Below are positions 9,962 through 22,423 of a stretch of DNA of 64,000 nt, piece after piece. This stretch comes from Raffaelea ambrosiae (lineage: Eukaryota > Ascomycota > Sordariomycetes > Ophiostomatales > Ophiostomataceae): assembly GCA_002778195.1 (NCBI GenBank), contig PCDI01000007.1, forward strand, positions 1,225,127-1,289,126, read 5' to 3'. The notes below the pieces were generated by a model, which was not told where the DNA came from, ran no database searches, and was given only the letters and a program-made list of their open reading frames with translations. The translations under genes and the position numbers were made by a program. Within the stretch, counting starts at the first letter, position 1, and each line of letters begins with the position of its first letter.

Positions 9962-12900
9962 ACAGCGAGCACCCTTGGGAGGTGAAGCGTGTCGAGTGTC
10001 TCCTGAAGACACTCCACTCGCGAGTCTCTTGAGAATGCATGCCAAGTATCTTATCGAAGATGCGGTATGGCACTTTTGTCTTTTGGGTGTTCCTGGAGAC
10101 GCTCGTCTCCCTGGTGTCTCCGAAGAACCAAAATTGCTTCTCGTCTTTTTATTTTTTTAACGGAAATCGCAAACTGGAGTTACATGCTGGGACCAGAAGA
10201 AAAAAAAAAACCAGGACAGGATTCGGGAAAGCTCGTCAAGAACACGACACGACCATGTTTATCTGGGTTATTTTGTTTGTTCTGTTAGACTGCTTTGGAT
10301 TGCCATTCACTTGCATTCTGGGGGGTTACAACAAGAAATAGAGGGAAGGGCAACCTCTCCCGTTTTGAACCGTTGCGACCAAAGAAAAATGATAAGACGA
10401 AAACCAAAAAAAAAGCAAAGGGACGGAAACAAAGCCGACTGAAAAGGCAAGAAATGCCGTTGGACAAAAGGCAGAAAAAGAAGTACCAGTTTTAGCATAT
10501 GATACCAATGAACAGGAAAAAAAAACACAACGTCTTAATATCAGAAAACAGCATCAGACATCGGGAGACAACACTTGAGGATTTTCTGATGAAATATGCG
10601 CACAGTATATGTGCCATGTTAAGCATCTTCTTTTTTTTCTTCTTTTTTTTTTGCGCATGTTCTTGATTCCTGATTCTGTCTTCCCGTCTTTCTTTTCTTG
10701 GTTCCCTTTGACTTGTCTGGTGACGAAACACCGTTTGGGAACAGGCCTGGGCGCATTTCTTTTTTTCTTTTTTGTGTTCATGCAGGTTCGTTGCTGGCTC
10801 CCCTGCCCCGTCCGTCTGCTCCAGATTTTCCTGATAGACGGGATCGGATCGACGATTGCCTTGTCTCTGGTCTGGTCTGATAGAGCCGTGGACACGACAG
10901 ATGAAACTGGGCTTTCTCGCCTGCCCGAGTCCAGGCCAGGCTAGATTCGACAACATTTTGGATAGAGAGGACTGCCGCTCTAGACTTTTTTCAATTTTTT
11001 TTTTTTCATTTTCTTTCGCAGACACCCTGATCCCTCTGCAGACCTTTCCGGCAGCGGTCATTATTTCTATGTAGAATCCTTTCCCAGGCTGAGAATGCCG
11101 TGCTTTATCACTCTTGTGCATGATCCCCTTCCCAGGCAGATAGTTTGCGGATTGTCCCGCCAATACGAACTTCGAACCTCAGGGCCTACCACGTTTTTGT
11201 CACATCATCTCACCACCCATCAGTCTTGGGAGGGGTGGCCAGAATTAATTTGTTGCAAATGCGAGCAACTTTGTTCGGTCTGATTCTCTCTGTCCACCCA
11301 CACGAGTAAGACAGAGAAAAAAAAGTGTGCACCATCTCTTGGTGGTGTGTTGTGTTTTATGGGCAGGTTTGGTCCCGAGACTTTTTTTTTGTGATATTCC
11401 CTTCCCGCGCCGTTTTTGCTTGCTGGAGAAATAATAATATCGGCAGAAAGACAAAAAAAAGTACAAACTAACTACATGAGTACTTGCCACAGGTCAGGGG
11501 ACAGCAGGAGCGAGAATATACCTAAAAAATGAGCCTCAGAATACAGCTCTACAAAGCTTCTAACCGCATCACCATATTTCGGTGTAGACATTCTCGCTTG
11601 ACAATTGAGAAGCTCGCTGCCAGGCAATCCCTGTCAAGAACCTTCCCTCTCCCAGATCTCTCTTGCCAGGCACGGCCAGGCACGATCTTGGGAGACGGAG
11701 ACCAGGGTGTTGAACGTTAGTGAGCCAAACGCCCCAAAAAGGGCGGTCGCTCGCCTAAACAAAGGCGGTGTGTGGCCACACCGTCTCTTACATAGTAGAA
11801 CTATTTGCATCTCGACCGCCTTCCGAGAAATTGAACGGACATCTCTCTGTTTTGCCTACCCCCCTACTTCTTCTCCCCTTGATCTTTTGTCTCGGCAATC
11901 CTTGTCTGACTTTCTTGCTCACCCGCTGCAACAGGAACTTTGGTTCTCCTCCCCTCCCCCCTTGTTCAGGCACACTTTGGGGGGAGCTCTCGATGAGGGA
12001 CCCGCCCTTTTCCTGCATTGGTTTCTGCACAATTCTGCATTGGGGGTGGTGGGAGTGGGTTGGTTTTCTTTTGGTTCGCTTCTGATTGCAAGTGCATCGG
12101 GGAACTAGAACGGGATTGGGCCGGACGGGGAACTGCATCGCCAGCCTGCTATTCGATTGGGAGAGGGAGCTGCAGGCTGGCTGCATCGGTGGTTCGGTCG
12201 TCCTGTTTTGTGTGCCCTGCGCAGCTGCTTGTCTAGAGAGCTCGTAAGGGACCTGCCTGAAGTGGATCTCTCGTCAGATAGAATGCGTTGTACGTGTGTG
12301 CGCGTGTTGTGTGTTTGTGTGCAAGCGTGTGTGTGCATCTTATGTATCATCAGATGCCAGAAGGCACAACTAATTAGGTAGCGCCTTTTCCTTTTGTCGA
12401 TGGGCGGTTTTCATTCAGTACGAGGTGTTTAGCTGATGCAGACGTCTAGATTGCTCAGATTGCCGTGGGCGTTCCAGATGCTCCAGACGTGGCTTTCTTT
12501 GTGGACTTTCTTTGCCTTTCCCGGTTGGGCTCTTTAGCTGACACCCCAATCCCTTTGTATCCTTACTGAGGCGATGCGTATCTGCTGCATTTCTGGTATT
12601 CATCTTACTCGTTCGTGTGTGGCCATGTCGGTCGCCCCTGCGCTTGAGAACCTTTGTTTTCGCCTTTTTAGACTGTCTCGAATTTGTTGTCTTGAACAGG
12701 CTCGGCTGCTTACCGAAAGGCTCCAGAAACAAACGAACCCCAAACAAGTGAGACACACGCCGAAAACGACAGAAGGACGCAGAGAAAGAAAACCCAGGCT
12801 GCGTCGCACCACGGTAGACCAAGCCGCCCCCCCAAACTCAGCAGCAATGGCCCCCCCTCTCTCCGCCAACTGTAGCACGGGGTGTGCTTGCAGGTAGTTA

Positions 12901-13634
12901 CCTTGTAGCTAACTCGTACGCAGAGTCCCTTCCAGGCGCAGCTGTCTTTGGGTGCGTACGAGGTCAAATTGTTGTGGTTGTGTACTTGTGTACTTGTGTA
13001 GTATCTCACATACGGCGGTAACTAACTAGTTGGTTTATGTAAGGTATCTCCGTCTTTTTGCGAATCGGTGAGCCCGATCAGATAAGGCACTCGAGCAAAA
13101 GATGGAGAGAGGAGCAAGAACAAAAGAAGAAGAAGACGCCCCCTAGGCTTCCTAAGTACACCACCCACTCTTGTCTTTGCAAACCGCGCATTCGTTCGGC
13201 GGTCCGTCCAAAACCAAAAACGCCCAAGCCGCACGCATGCGGCGGCTGATAAGGAACACTTCACAGATACAGGGTGCATGCGTACACCGTGTTATCTGTT
13301 GCCCGTATCTGTGGTATCAAATGTACCTCTTTCGGGTGTATCAACTTGGAGAGCAGCAGACAAGAGGAGGAGTGTGTGGAGTGGGCCGATGAGTGTTGCC
13401 TTTGTCGATCAGTTGCCCCCGTTTTTTTTTTGTTTCGGTCGTGTGTGCTCTTGGTGGTTTGTGTCGTATTCTGGTATTGTTACGTGAGTACGCGGAGTAG
13501 CAGTTGTTCAAGCGTTCGTGTGCCTTTTTACCCTTCTCCGGTCTGGGGAGAGATCATTGGTGGTGGTCAGGCCAAGTCAGCAATGGCCAGCCTGGGAGGA
13601 AGTGTTGCAGCAAGGCGTCCGGTCTTTGGTCTGC

Positions 13635-13673
13635 CTGTCTGGTCAGTCTGTCTGGTCAGTCTGTCTGGTCTGG
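13635..13673. repeat. 13-bp tandem repeat x3
   Basis: CTGTCTGGTCAGT repeated twice, then a third, diverged copy (CTGTCTGGTCTGG). Confidence 0.85.
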
Positions 13674-14314
13674 CCGGTCCATGTGTTGCCTGCCAGACGA
13701 CCCACTGCACATCTCACACGGTGGCTGGTGTAAGAAACGGGCAGTGCTACAGCAGCAGGCAGGGAGGGCAGGCGACGTGCAGCCTGCGCCAGGCGGGCAG
13801 ACAGGCAGGCAAAAGGCAGAAAGAGCAGTGCCCAGGTCTCCCGAGTCTCACAAGGCAAGGGTGTCACTTGTGTGGAGGATAGAGCAAGAGGGTTTCAGCC
13901 ATCGTACAATCTGCCGTTTTGCCTTGCTGGCGTCGCCGCGGCAAGCACGGAAGCCATTCGCCAACAATCGTGCTCCATGGAGCAATCGGGGTGATCGCTG
14001 TGGCCATTGGGGCCATTGAGTCGATGAGATGGAGCTATTGGGACGTTCCAGAGCAGCCAAAGCCACAAGCAGTCATTGGCACCTAATATTAGTGGCGGAC
14101 ACAAAAGTGTTGGCGCCGCGCTGGCGCTGTATTGGCAAACGGTTGTTGGCTTCGCTAGGCTGTCCGTGTGGCACTGTGCCGGTATCTGCATGCACTGTCC
14201 TTGGGTTTTGGGTCAGTCAGAGCATCCAGCCCGTCCAGCGGAGCCGAGGCCAGAAAGAGCGACGACAGCCGGAGATGGCAAGGTGCTTCCAAAGACGTTC
14301 AGACGTCGCAAGAC

Positions 14315-14358
14315 GCTCCAAATATGCTCCATATGTGCTCCATATATGCTCCATATAT
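14315..14358. repeat. 11-bp tandem repeat x4
   Basis: Four consecutive units of GCTCCATATAT (first GCTCCAAATAT, second GCTCCATATGT, third and fourth identical). Confidence 0.9.
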
Positions 14359-14949
14359 GCGCCCGCTCTGCATCCAGGAAGCATCCTCAGCTGCGTCCCA
14401 CCGCTCCCGGCCTCGGACCTCTTTCCCTACTGCTGCCGGGCTCTGTTCTGGCTGGCTGACCCAGCATCACGCGTCGTGGCTCAGGCGTGGCCAGCGCTAA
14501 CCTGAGACGCCCTAGCGGTGTCTGGAACCAGTTTGGGGGCTGTCGTAGTAACTATCTTGTATCTGACAGTGCCGTAAAATTGTACGAGCCACTGCCTGTC
14601 CGCCCAACGGCCACGCCGTGCCTCTTACCCCGCACTGTCTCGCACGGCTTGCGTGACCCAATAGGCCCTCGAGACCCGACCCAAATAACACTGACCCAAC
14701 CGCCATGCCAAATCCCGTCACTGCCGTGTCGTGTCGTCGCCATTGCCCGAGACAAGGAAACGAAGCCAGGGAACAAAGTAGTCGTTATCGTGCGTCGACT
14801 AACTATTACCGCCAGCCAGGGCCTGCATTATCGCCTACAGCCGCTGTCCGGGCCAAGGCTGGTCACACTCCTGCCATTCTAATCATGGCCGCTCTTGCCT
14901 CATCACGCGCCTTCCCCCATAGCATTATCTCCCGCCATCGATCGCTCTT

Positions 14950-16709
14950 GCCGCCGTCTTGCCTAGCTGCTCCTTTTTCGGTTTGCCCAGTCAGTCAGTC
15001 AGTCCCTCGTCCCTTCTTTGTTTGGCTATCATTCGCCTCTCTGCCTCTCTCTTTTGTCCTCTTGCTCTTTCCCTTCTTTGCTCTTCTCTTCCCCATTGCT
15101 CAGCAATTCTTCCATTCTCTCTCCTCCTCCTTCTTCTTCTTCTCCATCTCCCATTCCTCAGCATCATTTCCATCCTCGCCTGCTTCCCCCTCCGCCCTGC
15201 TGCTCTGAGTCATTCGCTTGCACTTGGACATACAGCAGCCTCACGCACGCACCACTAACTACTATCGCCACTGTGCGGACAGCTCCTCCCACCCCGGTCT
15301 CTCATCGTACAGTCTGTGGCCTGTCGCTCTGGCACGGTACGTTTTCGATTCTTGGAACCCTTCTGGACGCTCTGCTCCCATATTATGCTCCCATGCGTCC
15401 CTCCATGAGCCATATGACGCTCCTTACGACGCCCCAAGGGACTCGTGCCTGCCCCTTTGTTCTTTCCCATCATTCCCTGCCCGTCCCAGCAACCTGCATT
15501 GTCCGGTGACGCCCTGGTGGTCCTAGCAGCACAAAAAGCTATGCGCCTTGCCCACCACACATTAAGATACATTAGTACATACAGCCATACACAGTCCACG
15601 CACACACTCGCACACCACCCCTTGCGCCCTGCTGTGACGACCGCCTGTGGCCGCCCCCTCTGCCCACCTGCTGTGCCTCTCGCTGGTCTGTGACTGTTTG
15701 TGACTGTCCATGCGTGCAGGTCACCCACACGGAGGCCCTCCCGACTAACAGCGCCGACTTGCCAGGCCAACACGACAACGCTGCAACAAACGAGCACCAT
15801 ACAGTGCGGTAGCGTCCAGCCTGTGTGGCCTGGTCCGCCCCGGTCTCCTTTGGTCTCGTTCATCTCTCCCTCGATTCTTTCCATCTTTGTTGCTCCCTCG
15901 ACTTCCGCTGTCATTGATTCTTCCTTGATTCTTCCCTGATTCTTCCTCGACTCTTCTCGGCTCTCCTCCTCGACCCCCCCCTCCTCGATTCTCCCGCGAG
16001 TTTCTCCTCTCCTCCTTTTTCTTTTCCTCGGCAAACCTCCTCGAGTCACCTCCCCGAGTCACCTCCTCGCCAATCCTACATAGTACCTCCTACATCTCCT
16101 ACCCAGTCATGCCGTGGTAGCTCCTGACTCGCCCGTCCCGGATCACACTCGCTCGCCCAGAACCACCGCTGCAGCACTCCCCACCGGGCTCCACACGGAA
16201 CCACACCCCCCCTGGCCCTGGCTAGAGCTCTCCTGGCTGCCTGTCTCGTCTGCTGGCTCCGTATAGTTGCTGCATAGCCTATCGGGTTCTCGCCGCCTCA
16301 TTCGTCGAACCTCTCTGCTTTGCTTGCCCTTTTCCTACGTCTCCTGCTCGTTCTCTTCTGTTTTCATTCTTCTCTCCTTCTCTTTCCTCTTCCACATCAC
16401 AACAAACATCATCAAGCCAGCAACAAGCGTCCCCACCCCTTGGACCTTTGGATTCCCTACAGTCGCCATCTACCTCCTGCCGTGGCGTCCTTCATCCAAC
16501 GTGCTCAACTGCGCTGCGAGAGATAGCACCAGCCCTATCCTTATCTGTATCGCCTTATCTTTATCACACCAAAATAACTACTGTGTACATGACGCCCTCA
16601 CAACCCACCTCGCCAGCTTCCCCTATCGCACCTTGAGCCCGTCGGGCCACTCGCTTCTCTCTCGAACCTCTGCCCGCTCCATCTACCGACGAGGTAGCAT
16701 CCAGCAGTC
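14950..16709 (+). promoter_or_regulatory. Pyrimidine-rich leader/promoter of ATG1
   Basis: About 1.75 kb in which the + strand is mostly C and T with several ATGs, directly before the ATG1 start. It may be promoter plus a long 5' UTR with upstream ORFs; both are inferences from composition and position. Confidence 0.4.
15914..15956. repeat. 11-bp tandem repeat in ATG1 leader
   Basis: TTGATTCTTCC, TTGATTCTTCC, CTGATTCTTCC, then a decayed fourth unit (TCGACTCTTC). Confidence 0.85.
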
Positions 16710-19700
16710 ATGTCGTCCTCCGGCGGTTCGCATCGGCGCAACCGCCCGGCCGACGACCAGATCGTCGGCCAGTTCATCATCGGCGGCGAGATCGGCAAGG
16801 GCAGCTTTGCCCAGGTCTACATTGGCAAGCACAAGGTAAGACAGCCCTCGTCCTCCACTGCGCATCTGTGTGCACGCCTCCCTCTGCACAGCTCTCGTGT
16901 CTCCTGATCCTCCTGCCATCTTGTCTTGTGTTTCTTGTGTCGCTTTTTCGTGCCTTTTTGTTGTGTTTTTCTAGCTCTCAACTCTTGTCCCACAGACATG
17001 GGCTAACTCCCGCAGGTCTCCGGCGCCGCCGTCGCCGTCAAGTCCGTCGAGCTCGCCCGCCTTAACAAGAAACTCAAGGAAAACCTCTATGGCGAGATCA
17101 ATATCCTCAAGACCCTGCGACATCCCCACATTGTCGCTCTGCACGACTGCGTCGAGTCCTCCACCCACATCAACCTCGTCATGGAATACTGCGAGCTCGG
17201 CGACCTGTCCATGTTCATCAAGAAACGCGAAAAGCTTATGACCAACCCGGCCACCCACGACATGGCCCGCAAGTACCCCAGCGCCCCGAACTCGGGCCTC
17301 AACGAGGTCATCACTCGGCATTTCCTCAAGCAGCTCGCCAGCGCCCTCAAGTTCCTGCGCGAGGGCAACTTTGTCCACCGCGACGTCAAGCCACAAAACC
17401 TGCTGCTTCTGCCTTCACCGCAGTATCGCGAAGCCCACAAGAGCACCCGGCCCATCTTGACTGCCAGTAACGACTCACTCATCCCAGTTGCCGGCCTGGC
17501 TTCGCTGCCCATGCTCAAGCTGGCCGACTTCGGCTTCGCCCGTGTCCTGCCATCGACAACCCTCGCCGAAACGCTCTGCGGCTCGCCGCTGTACATGGCT
17601 CCCGAGATTCTTCGCTACGAGCGCTACGATGCCAAGGCCGACCTGTGGTCTGTCGGCACCGTCCTCTACGAGATGGTCGTCGGCCGCCCGCCCTTCCGGG
17701 CTAGCAACCACGTGGAGCTGCTACGCAAGATCGAGACCGCCGAAGATAAGATCCACTTTGGCCACAACAGCAGCGCTGTCAGCCCCGAGATGAAGACTCT
17801 CATCCGGGCTTTGCTGAAGCGAAACCCTGTCGAGCGCATGAGTTTTGAGAACTTCTTCGCCCACGACGTCGTCACCGGCCCCATCCCAGGCCTCGTCGAG
17901 GACGACGTGCCCCGTCCCGAGCGCACCACGACGCTAGAGCGTGTCCCCGAGCGCCGCCAATCTAAGGATGTTTCCCGCGCAGCACCTCCGCCTACACGCA
18001 CCAGCGAACCTGCTGCGCCCACCACTGCCACCGCAGCAGTCACCGCCACCGCTACAACATCAACACCACAAGGCACCACGTCGAGGCGATCATCGTTCCG
18101 CCGGTACATCCCAGAAAATGCAGCCAACCCGAATGCGGCTGCAGATCACGACCGCGAGGTATCGAAGATTGCCGCTGCAGCCGGTGCCCCGGCCGGATCC
18201 GTGCCATCTTCCCCCCGCGAACGGACGGCCCGGACAGACGCCACGGGGCAACGTCTGAGTTACTCGCCACGGCACCACGATGCTGGAGGTCGGGCAGCAC
18301 AGGCGCAACCGTCTACGTCTGCTCCCGCCAGCCGGCCATTAACACACGAAGAGCGGAGGCAGAATCGTCTATCAAATACATCTGTCAAGCACAGTCACCG
18401 TAGCCCAGCCCTTACAGAAGAGCAAGAAAGGGCAGCGCAGGATATCGCTTTTGAGCGCGACTACGTCCTCGTCGAGAAGAAGCATGTAGAGGTCAACGCA
18501 CTCGCCGATGCACTGCTGAATAACACCCAGCTGGCGGCACAGTACCAGCACGGCGGCTCGCCTGGATCGGGAGTCACAGTGTTGCCCAAGTCCGGCCAGG
18601 CCATAGTTCGCCGTGGCACGCTGCCGGGCGTTCCGTCCTCCCTTCCTAACTCTTCGCGGGCGGTGCAGATGACCCCAGGAACACGGGGCGAGCGTCACGG
18701 ATCGCTCCCGGCAAGCCCCAACTCCACCACGTCGTTTATCGCAAAGGTCATCCACGATGCAAGCTTCCGTCTGTTGGGTGTCCCAACGGCAGTTATCGGA
18801 AAGGGTGCCTCCCCACCCCAGCTCTACAGCCCTTTCCCCGCCTACCCAACACCGTCGTCAGCTCCGTCCGGGGCCGGCCTCCTCACCGAGGGTAAGTACG
18901 GCGACCGAGACAGCAGCAGAAGCCCGACCGCTACCGACGGCGACAACCGTGTGGCCCAGATGATCGAGGACTATGCCACACGCAGTGATGTCGTTTACGG
19001 ATTTGCCGAAGTCAAGTACAAGCAGCTCGTGCCGCTGGCCCCGTCAGCCCAACATGATCTGAGCGGCCTGCCGGTTACGGACAAGCCCAACACCCCTGGC
19101 GAAGACGAGGACGAGTTGACTATCGACGCTGTCGTTGTCCTATCCGAGGAGGCTCTCGTTTTGTACGTCAAGGCCCTGTCACTGCTGGCCAAGTCTATGG
19201 ATATTGCCAGCGTATGGTGGAAGAGCAAGATGCGGGCCGATGCACACGGTGGCGCCAACCAACTTGCTCTTGTGCGCGAGTCACCGCTGGGCCTGCGGAT
19301 CAACGCCGCTGTCCAGTGGATCCGGTCACGGTTCAACGAGGTTCTGGAAAAAGCCAACTTTGCGCGTCTGCGGCTTGTCGAGGCGCAGAAGCGGCTGCCT
19401 GAGGACCACCCCAGCTACCCGAGCAATCACAACCGGGACGAACCCGGCAGCACTGGCGCCACGGGCGGTTCAAGCACCGCCGACGGTGTGTTCGTCAGTG
19501 CTGGCGTCAGCGCCGAGAAGCTGATGTACGACCGCGCCGTGGAGATGAGCCGTGCGGCAGCCATTGGCGAGATTTCTAATGAGGATCTGGCTGGCTGCGA
19601 GCTGTCATACGTAACGGCCATCTGCATGTTGGAGGCCGTGCTCGACACGGACGACGAGGCCACTCCCAAGCGCAAGCTGTCTGGCTCCAAGGAAGAAAAG

Positions 19701-19978
19701 TCTCTCAAAGATGAAGACTCTAGCGACATCAACGTTGAAGACCAGAAGACTGTGGAATTTAGTAAGTGGATTGGGTTTTATTTTTCCTTTCATTTGTTGC
19801 CCTCCTAACACAACAACCAGTGATTTCCATGATCAAGGCACGGTTGACAGCGGTCCGCAAGAAAGCGCGCCTCATTTCGAGCCACTCGCGCGCACAGCAA
19901 CAGCAGCAGCAGCAGAATCTCGTGCGGCGACGCAGCGGCGACGTGACTCCACGGAGTGTCCCTTCACATGCATCATGA
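16710..19978 (+). CDS. ATG1: Autophagy Ser/Thr kinase ATG1 (ULK family)
   Basis: Kinase that starts autophagosome formation with Atg13/Atg17 and is needed for selective autophagy. Exons 16710-16835, 17016-19761, 19821-19978; 1009 aa, within the range of filamentous-fungal Atg1. Kinase domain about 22-330: glycine loop IGKGSFAQVYIG, catalytic lysine in VAVKSVE (about K51), YCELGDLSMFIKKRE, HRDVKPQN (D about 165), DFGFAR (D about 213), activation loop CGSPLYMAPEIL. An Atg1-typical insertion (PILTASNDSLIPVAGLASLP) precedes the DFG. A Ser/Pro/Thr-rich linker follows, then DYVLVEKKHVEVNALAD (about 524-540), whose YVLV fits the Atg8-interacting motif known in yeast Atg1. The C-terminal third, rich in helices (ALVLYVKALSLLAKSMD), corresponds to the tandem MIT/Atg13-binding region. 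A Gln run ends the protein. Start chosen at MSSSGGSHRRNRPADDQIVG, matching family N-termini. Confidence 0.97.
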
Positions 19979-21145
19979 GCAACGATCTGACGACATCGGT
20001 TAAAGACAAATTGGGATCATATCAGCAGCAACGCCGAGAAAAAAAATTCTAAAAACATAAAACACACCAAAAAAAAACATATCCATCAACGTGCCGCCTA
20101 GTCGAACTGCTCTCATATTACCAGGAGTTTCTGTGTTTACTTTTTTTTTCTTTTTTTTGGATGAATTTCGTGTTTTTGTGAGTTTGGCTTATTCCATGCC
20201 CTTTCGTGTTTTATTCTACGCTTGTCTTCGTATAACGACTTGTATTCACCGTGTTCCTGCTTTCTTCTTCTGTCTGCTTTCCATCCTGTCCTTTCCGTCT
20301 TGTTTCCCTGAGCTGCAAAGAAGGACCGGCTCCATAAACTGGCGTTTGTGGTATGATCATGGCCACGTATTTGTTATTGTTATTCTTACATTTGCCTTCT
20401 ACGGCTTGCGAGCTGTTTCGGCATTGGCAGGGCCACGTCAGGGTCCTCCGGACATGCATGTGTATGGCCACATTGGGAGCGCAGAGCAGGCATGCTCTGA
20501 TATTGCTTTCTGGCATGGGCGAAACGAGGTCTCGATTTTACTGCCTCTTGCGAATGTGCTGCCTTTTCCTGCTTCTTCCGCTTCTGCTTTTGCGCCTGTT
20601 ATTTCCTCGGCTTCTCGTTATTCTGTCCATTTTTTGTGAGATATGGTGTTGCGTTTATATCCAAATGGGTTACTGCAGAGACGCGACAATGGATGGAGCC
20701 CTTGGCATACATATATACATATATATATATGTATATCTACGATTAACAGGGACGGGTACAATCCGCCATGCACAAGAGGAATCTTACATTTCCTGCTTTG
20801 GCTTTTTGTGCATATGTGCAAGCTGTGGCTTTTGCCTTGTGTTTACTGGACCCGTTTGTCCTTTTTGTGCTGTGTGTTTTCCTAGCATGATCCAATCTTC
20901 TCTCACTGTTCTATACCTCACTCTCCCCTGAAGGAGACATGTGTTGCTCCATCTTTTCTTATTTCTCCCTTTACTTTCTTTCATTATGTTGTATTTGAGC
21001 ATCATGGCGTCTTTGATCTTTGCCCCTTTTTTTTGATAGGACCATCTATCCAGAAAGCATATACTTTGCGTATAGACAACGCTTAACAGATATGTGTGAC
21101 GTGCGTGGTATTTCTTGGGGATACTATACTCCCCTTTCTCTTGAA
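19979..21145. other. Convergent intergenic region ATG1 / zeta-like kinase
   Basis: No gene recognised. The region starts with A-rich sequence that may carry ATG1 polyadenylation signals (20038-20090), then T-rich sequence, and a TA dinucleotide tract at about 20707-20737. Open frames here are hydrophobic because of T-richness and match nothing I know. Confidence 0.6.
20707..20737. repeat. AT dinucleotide tract
   Basis: Alternating TA/AT with a few C and G interruptions, forming an imperfect palindrome (CATATATAC ... GTATATC). Confidence 0.8.
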
Positions 21146-22268
21146 TCACCGTCCCTCTGTCTCGATCGGCCACGGCTTCCGTAGATCCCGCAGCAGCGCC
21201 GCCACATCCAACGGGTACAGTTCGGGAAGAAGGCTTTCTCTGTCCCCGTCTTGGCCTTCTTTCTCTTGTTCTTTTGCCTTGGCGTCGTACTCCTCTGCCA
21301 ACGTGGCCACCTCGGCCCGCCGGGCCTCGTCCACGGTTGCGTCGTGCACCAGGCGCTGCACGTCCTCGGCCAGCGTCCTCTGTTCTTCGCCGATGTCTGT
21401 CCGGCGACCGCGCTCCCGAGACAAGGCCTGGGCCACGGACAGCCCCTCCGACCGGTCCTGCCGCCGCCCCGTCCACACACCCAGCTGGTCCCGTCCAAAG
21501 TACCGCTCGTAGGCCACGCGCTGGTTCCGCCGGACCACCAGGACGGCATCGGCCCATGGTCGTCGTTGGGGCGCCAGTCTCGCCGTCGCTGCATCCGCGT
21601 CCAGAGACGTCGCCAGAGCGGCCACGCCGGCGTAGCTCTCGTCGTGGATCCGCGGCGGCGTCAGCCGGGGCGGGATGACGGCTCGGGGGGGGAGAGAGGG
21701 CGTCGTCGTCTCCGTCGCCGCCTCGTCATTCGAGGGGGCCCCATCCGAGGGGGCCTCCGGGGTCGCCGGCCCCCTCCCCAAGGCGTCCACATACCGCGCC
21801 ACCAGCCCGACCCGCGACGGCACCCGGTGCACGGCCAGGAGGAGGACCACAATGCGGTACCCGCCCCCGCCCCCGGCGGCCGCCTCGCCCCGGAATGCCC
21901 GGGCCATGGCCGCGACGTCCTCCGGGTAGCGGCTGGCCGACTCGACCAGGACGTCGCGGCGCTGCTGGGCGGCGGCGTGGCAGGCGCGGAGGAGCCACTT
22001 GCGGGCGTCGTGGCCGCAGGCGGCGGAGGGCAGGCCGGGGGGGCAGCGGCCGTGGCGGGCGTCGGCGAGGAGGGCGGCGTAGGCCGGGTGGTAGGCTTTG
22101 TGGACGTCGGCGACGAGGTGGGCGGGCGGCCCCTCCGTTGTCGTCCCCGAGAGAGTCCCCGACTGGGTGGCCTCCTCGCCCGCCAGTGCTTGCAACAAGG
22201 CCGGGGCGATGTGCGATTTGCCGGCGCCGGTCTGGGCGACGAGAAAGACACAGACCGGGGGCCGACGG

Positions 22269-22306
<38 letters not shown>

Positions 22307-22423
22307 GCCGCCCTTGTTGTCTTTTGCGGAGACGACGCCAAACTCGGCCGGCAGAATGCGGTTCACAAAGATGGCCTCGTTGTCCGCATCGGAGAGGAAA
22401 TAGTCTTTGGGTTGGGGGGCCAT
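21146..22423 (-). CDS. Zeta-toxin-fold P-loop kinase
   Basis: Intronless, 425 aa. Matches the zeta-toxin / UDP-N-acetylglucosamine kinase family: Walker A loop AQTGAGKS (about 63-70), an aspartate in the ADVHKAYHPAY segment at the position of the family's catalytic base, ARKWLLRACHAAAQQRRDV, VESASRYPEDVAAMARAF, and a GYRIVVLLLAVHRVPSRVGLVARYV-like block supplying the arginines. In bacteria such proteins phosphorylate UDP-GlcNAc; fungal members are common but mostly uncharacterised, so substrate and role are unknown. A run of about 12 serines (41-52) comes from a GAC/TCG triplet repeat. The C-terminus (about 330-425) is charged and probably coiled. The reading frame extends 9 codons upstream without ATG, so the first ATG is used. 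No antitoxin-like partner is adjacent. Confidence 0.8.
22269..22305 (-). repeat. Trinucleotide repeat (poly-Ser coding)
   Basis: About 12 GAC triplets on the + strand, read as TCG serine codons in the zeta-like kinase on the - strand. Confidence 0.95.

Larger units (their letters stand above)
9962..16709. other. Gene-poor region and ATG1 leader
   Basis: About 6.7 kb with no gene I can support. It contains A/T homopolymers (10140-11480), short tandem repeats (13635, 14315, 15914), and from about 14,950 a strongly pyrimidine-rich + strand (runs of TCTTCTCC) leading to ATG1. Open frames such as 11605-12108, 13274-13882, 14705-15208 and 15018-15509 give low-complexity or unrecognised peptides. 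Unannotated non-coding transcripts or a long 5' UTR of ATG1 are possible, but nothing in sequence proves them. Confidence 0.6.

Noticed and set aside
11605..12108. 167-codon + frame in the gene-poor region
   Set aside because: No recognisable domain, no intron grammar, mixed codon use; treated as chance.
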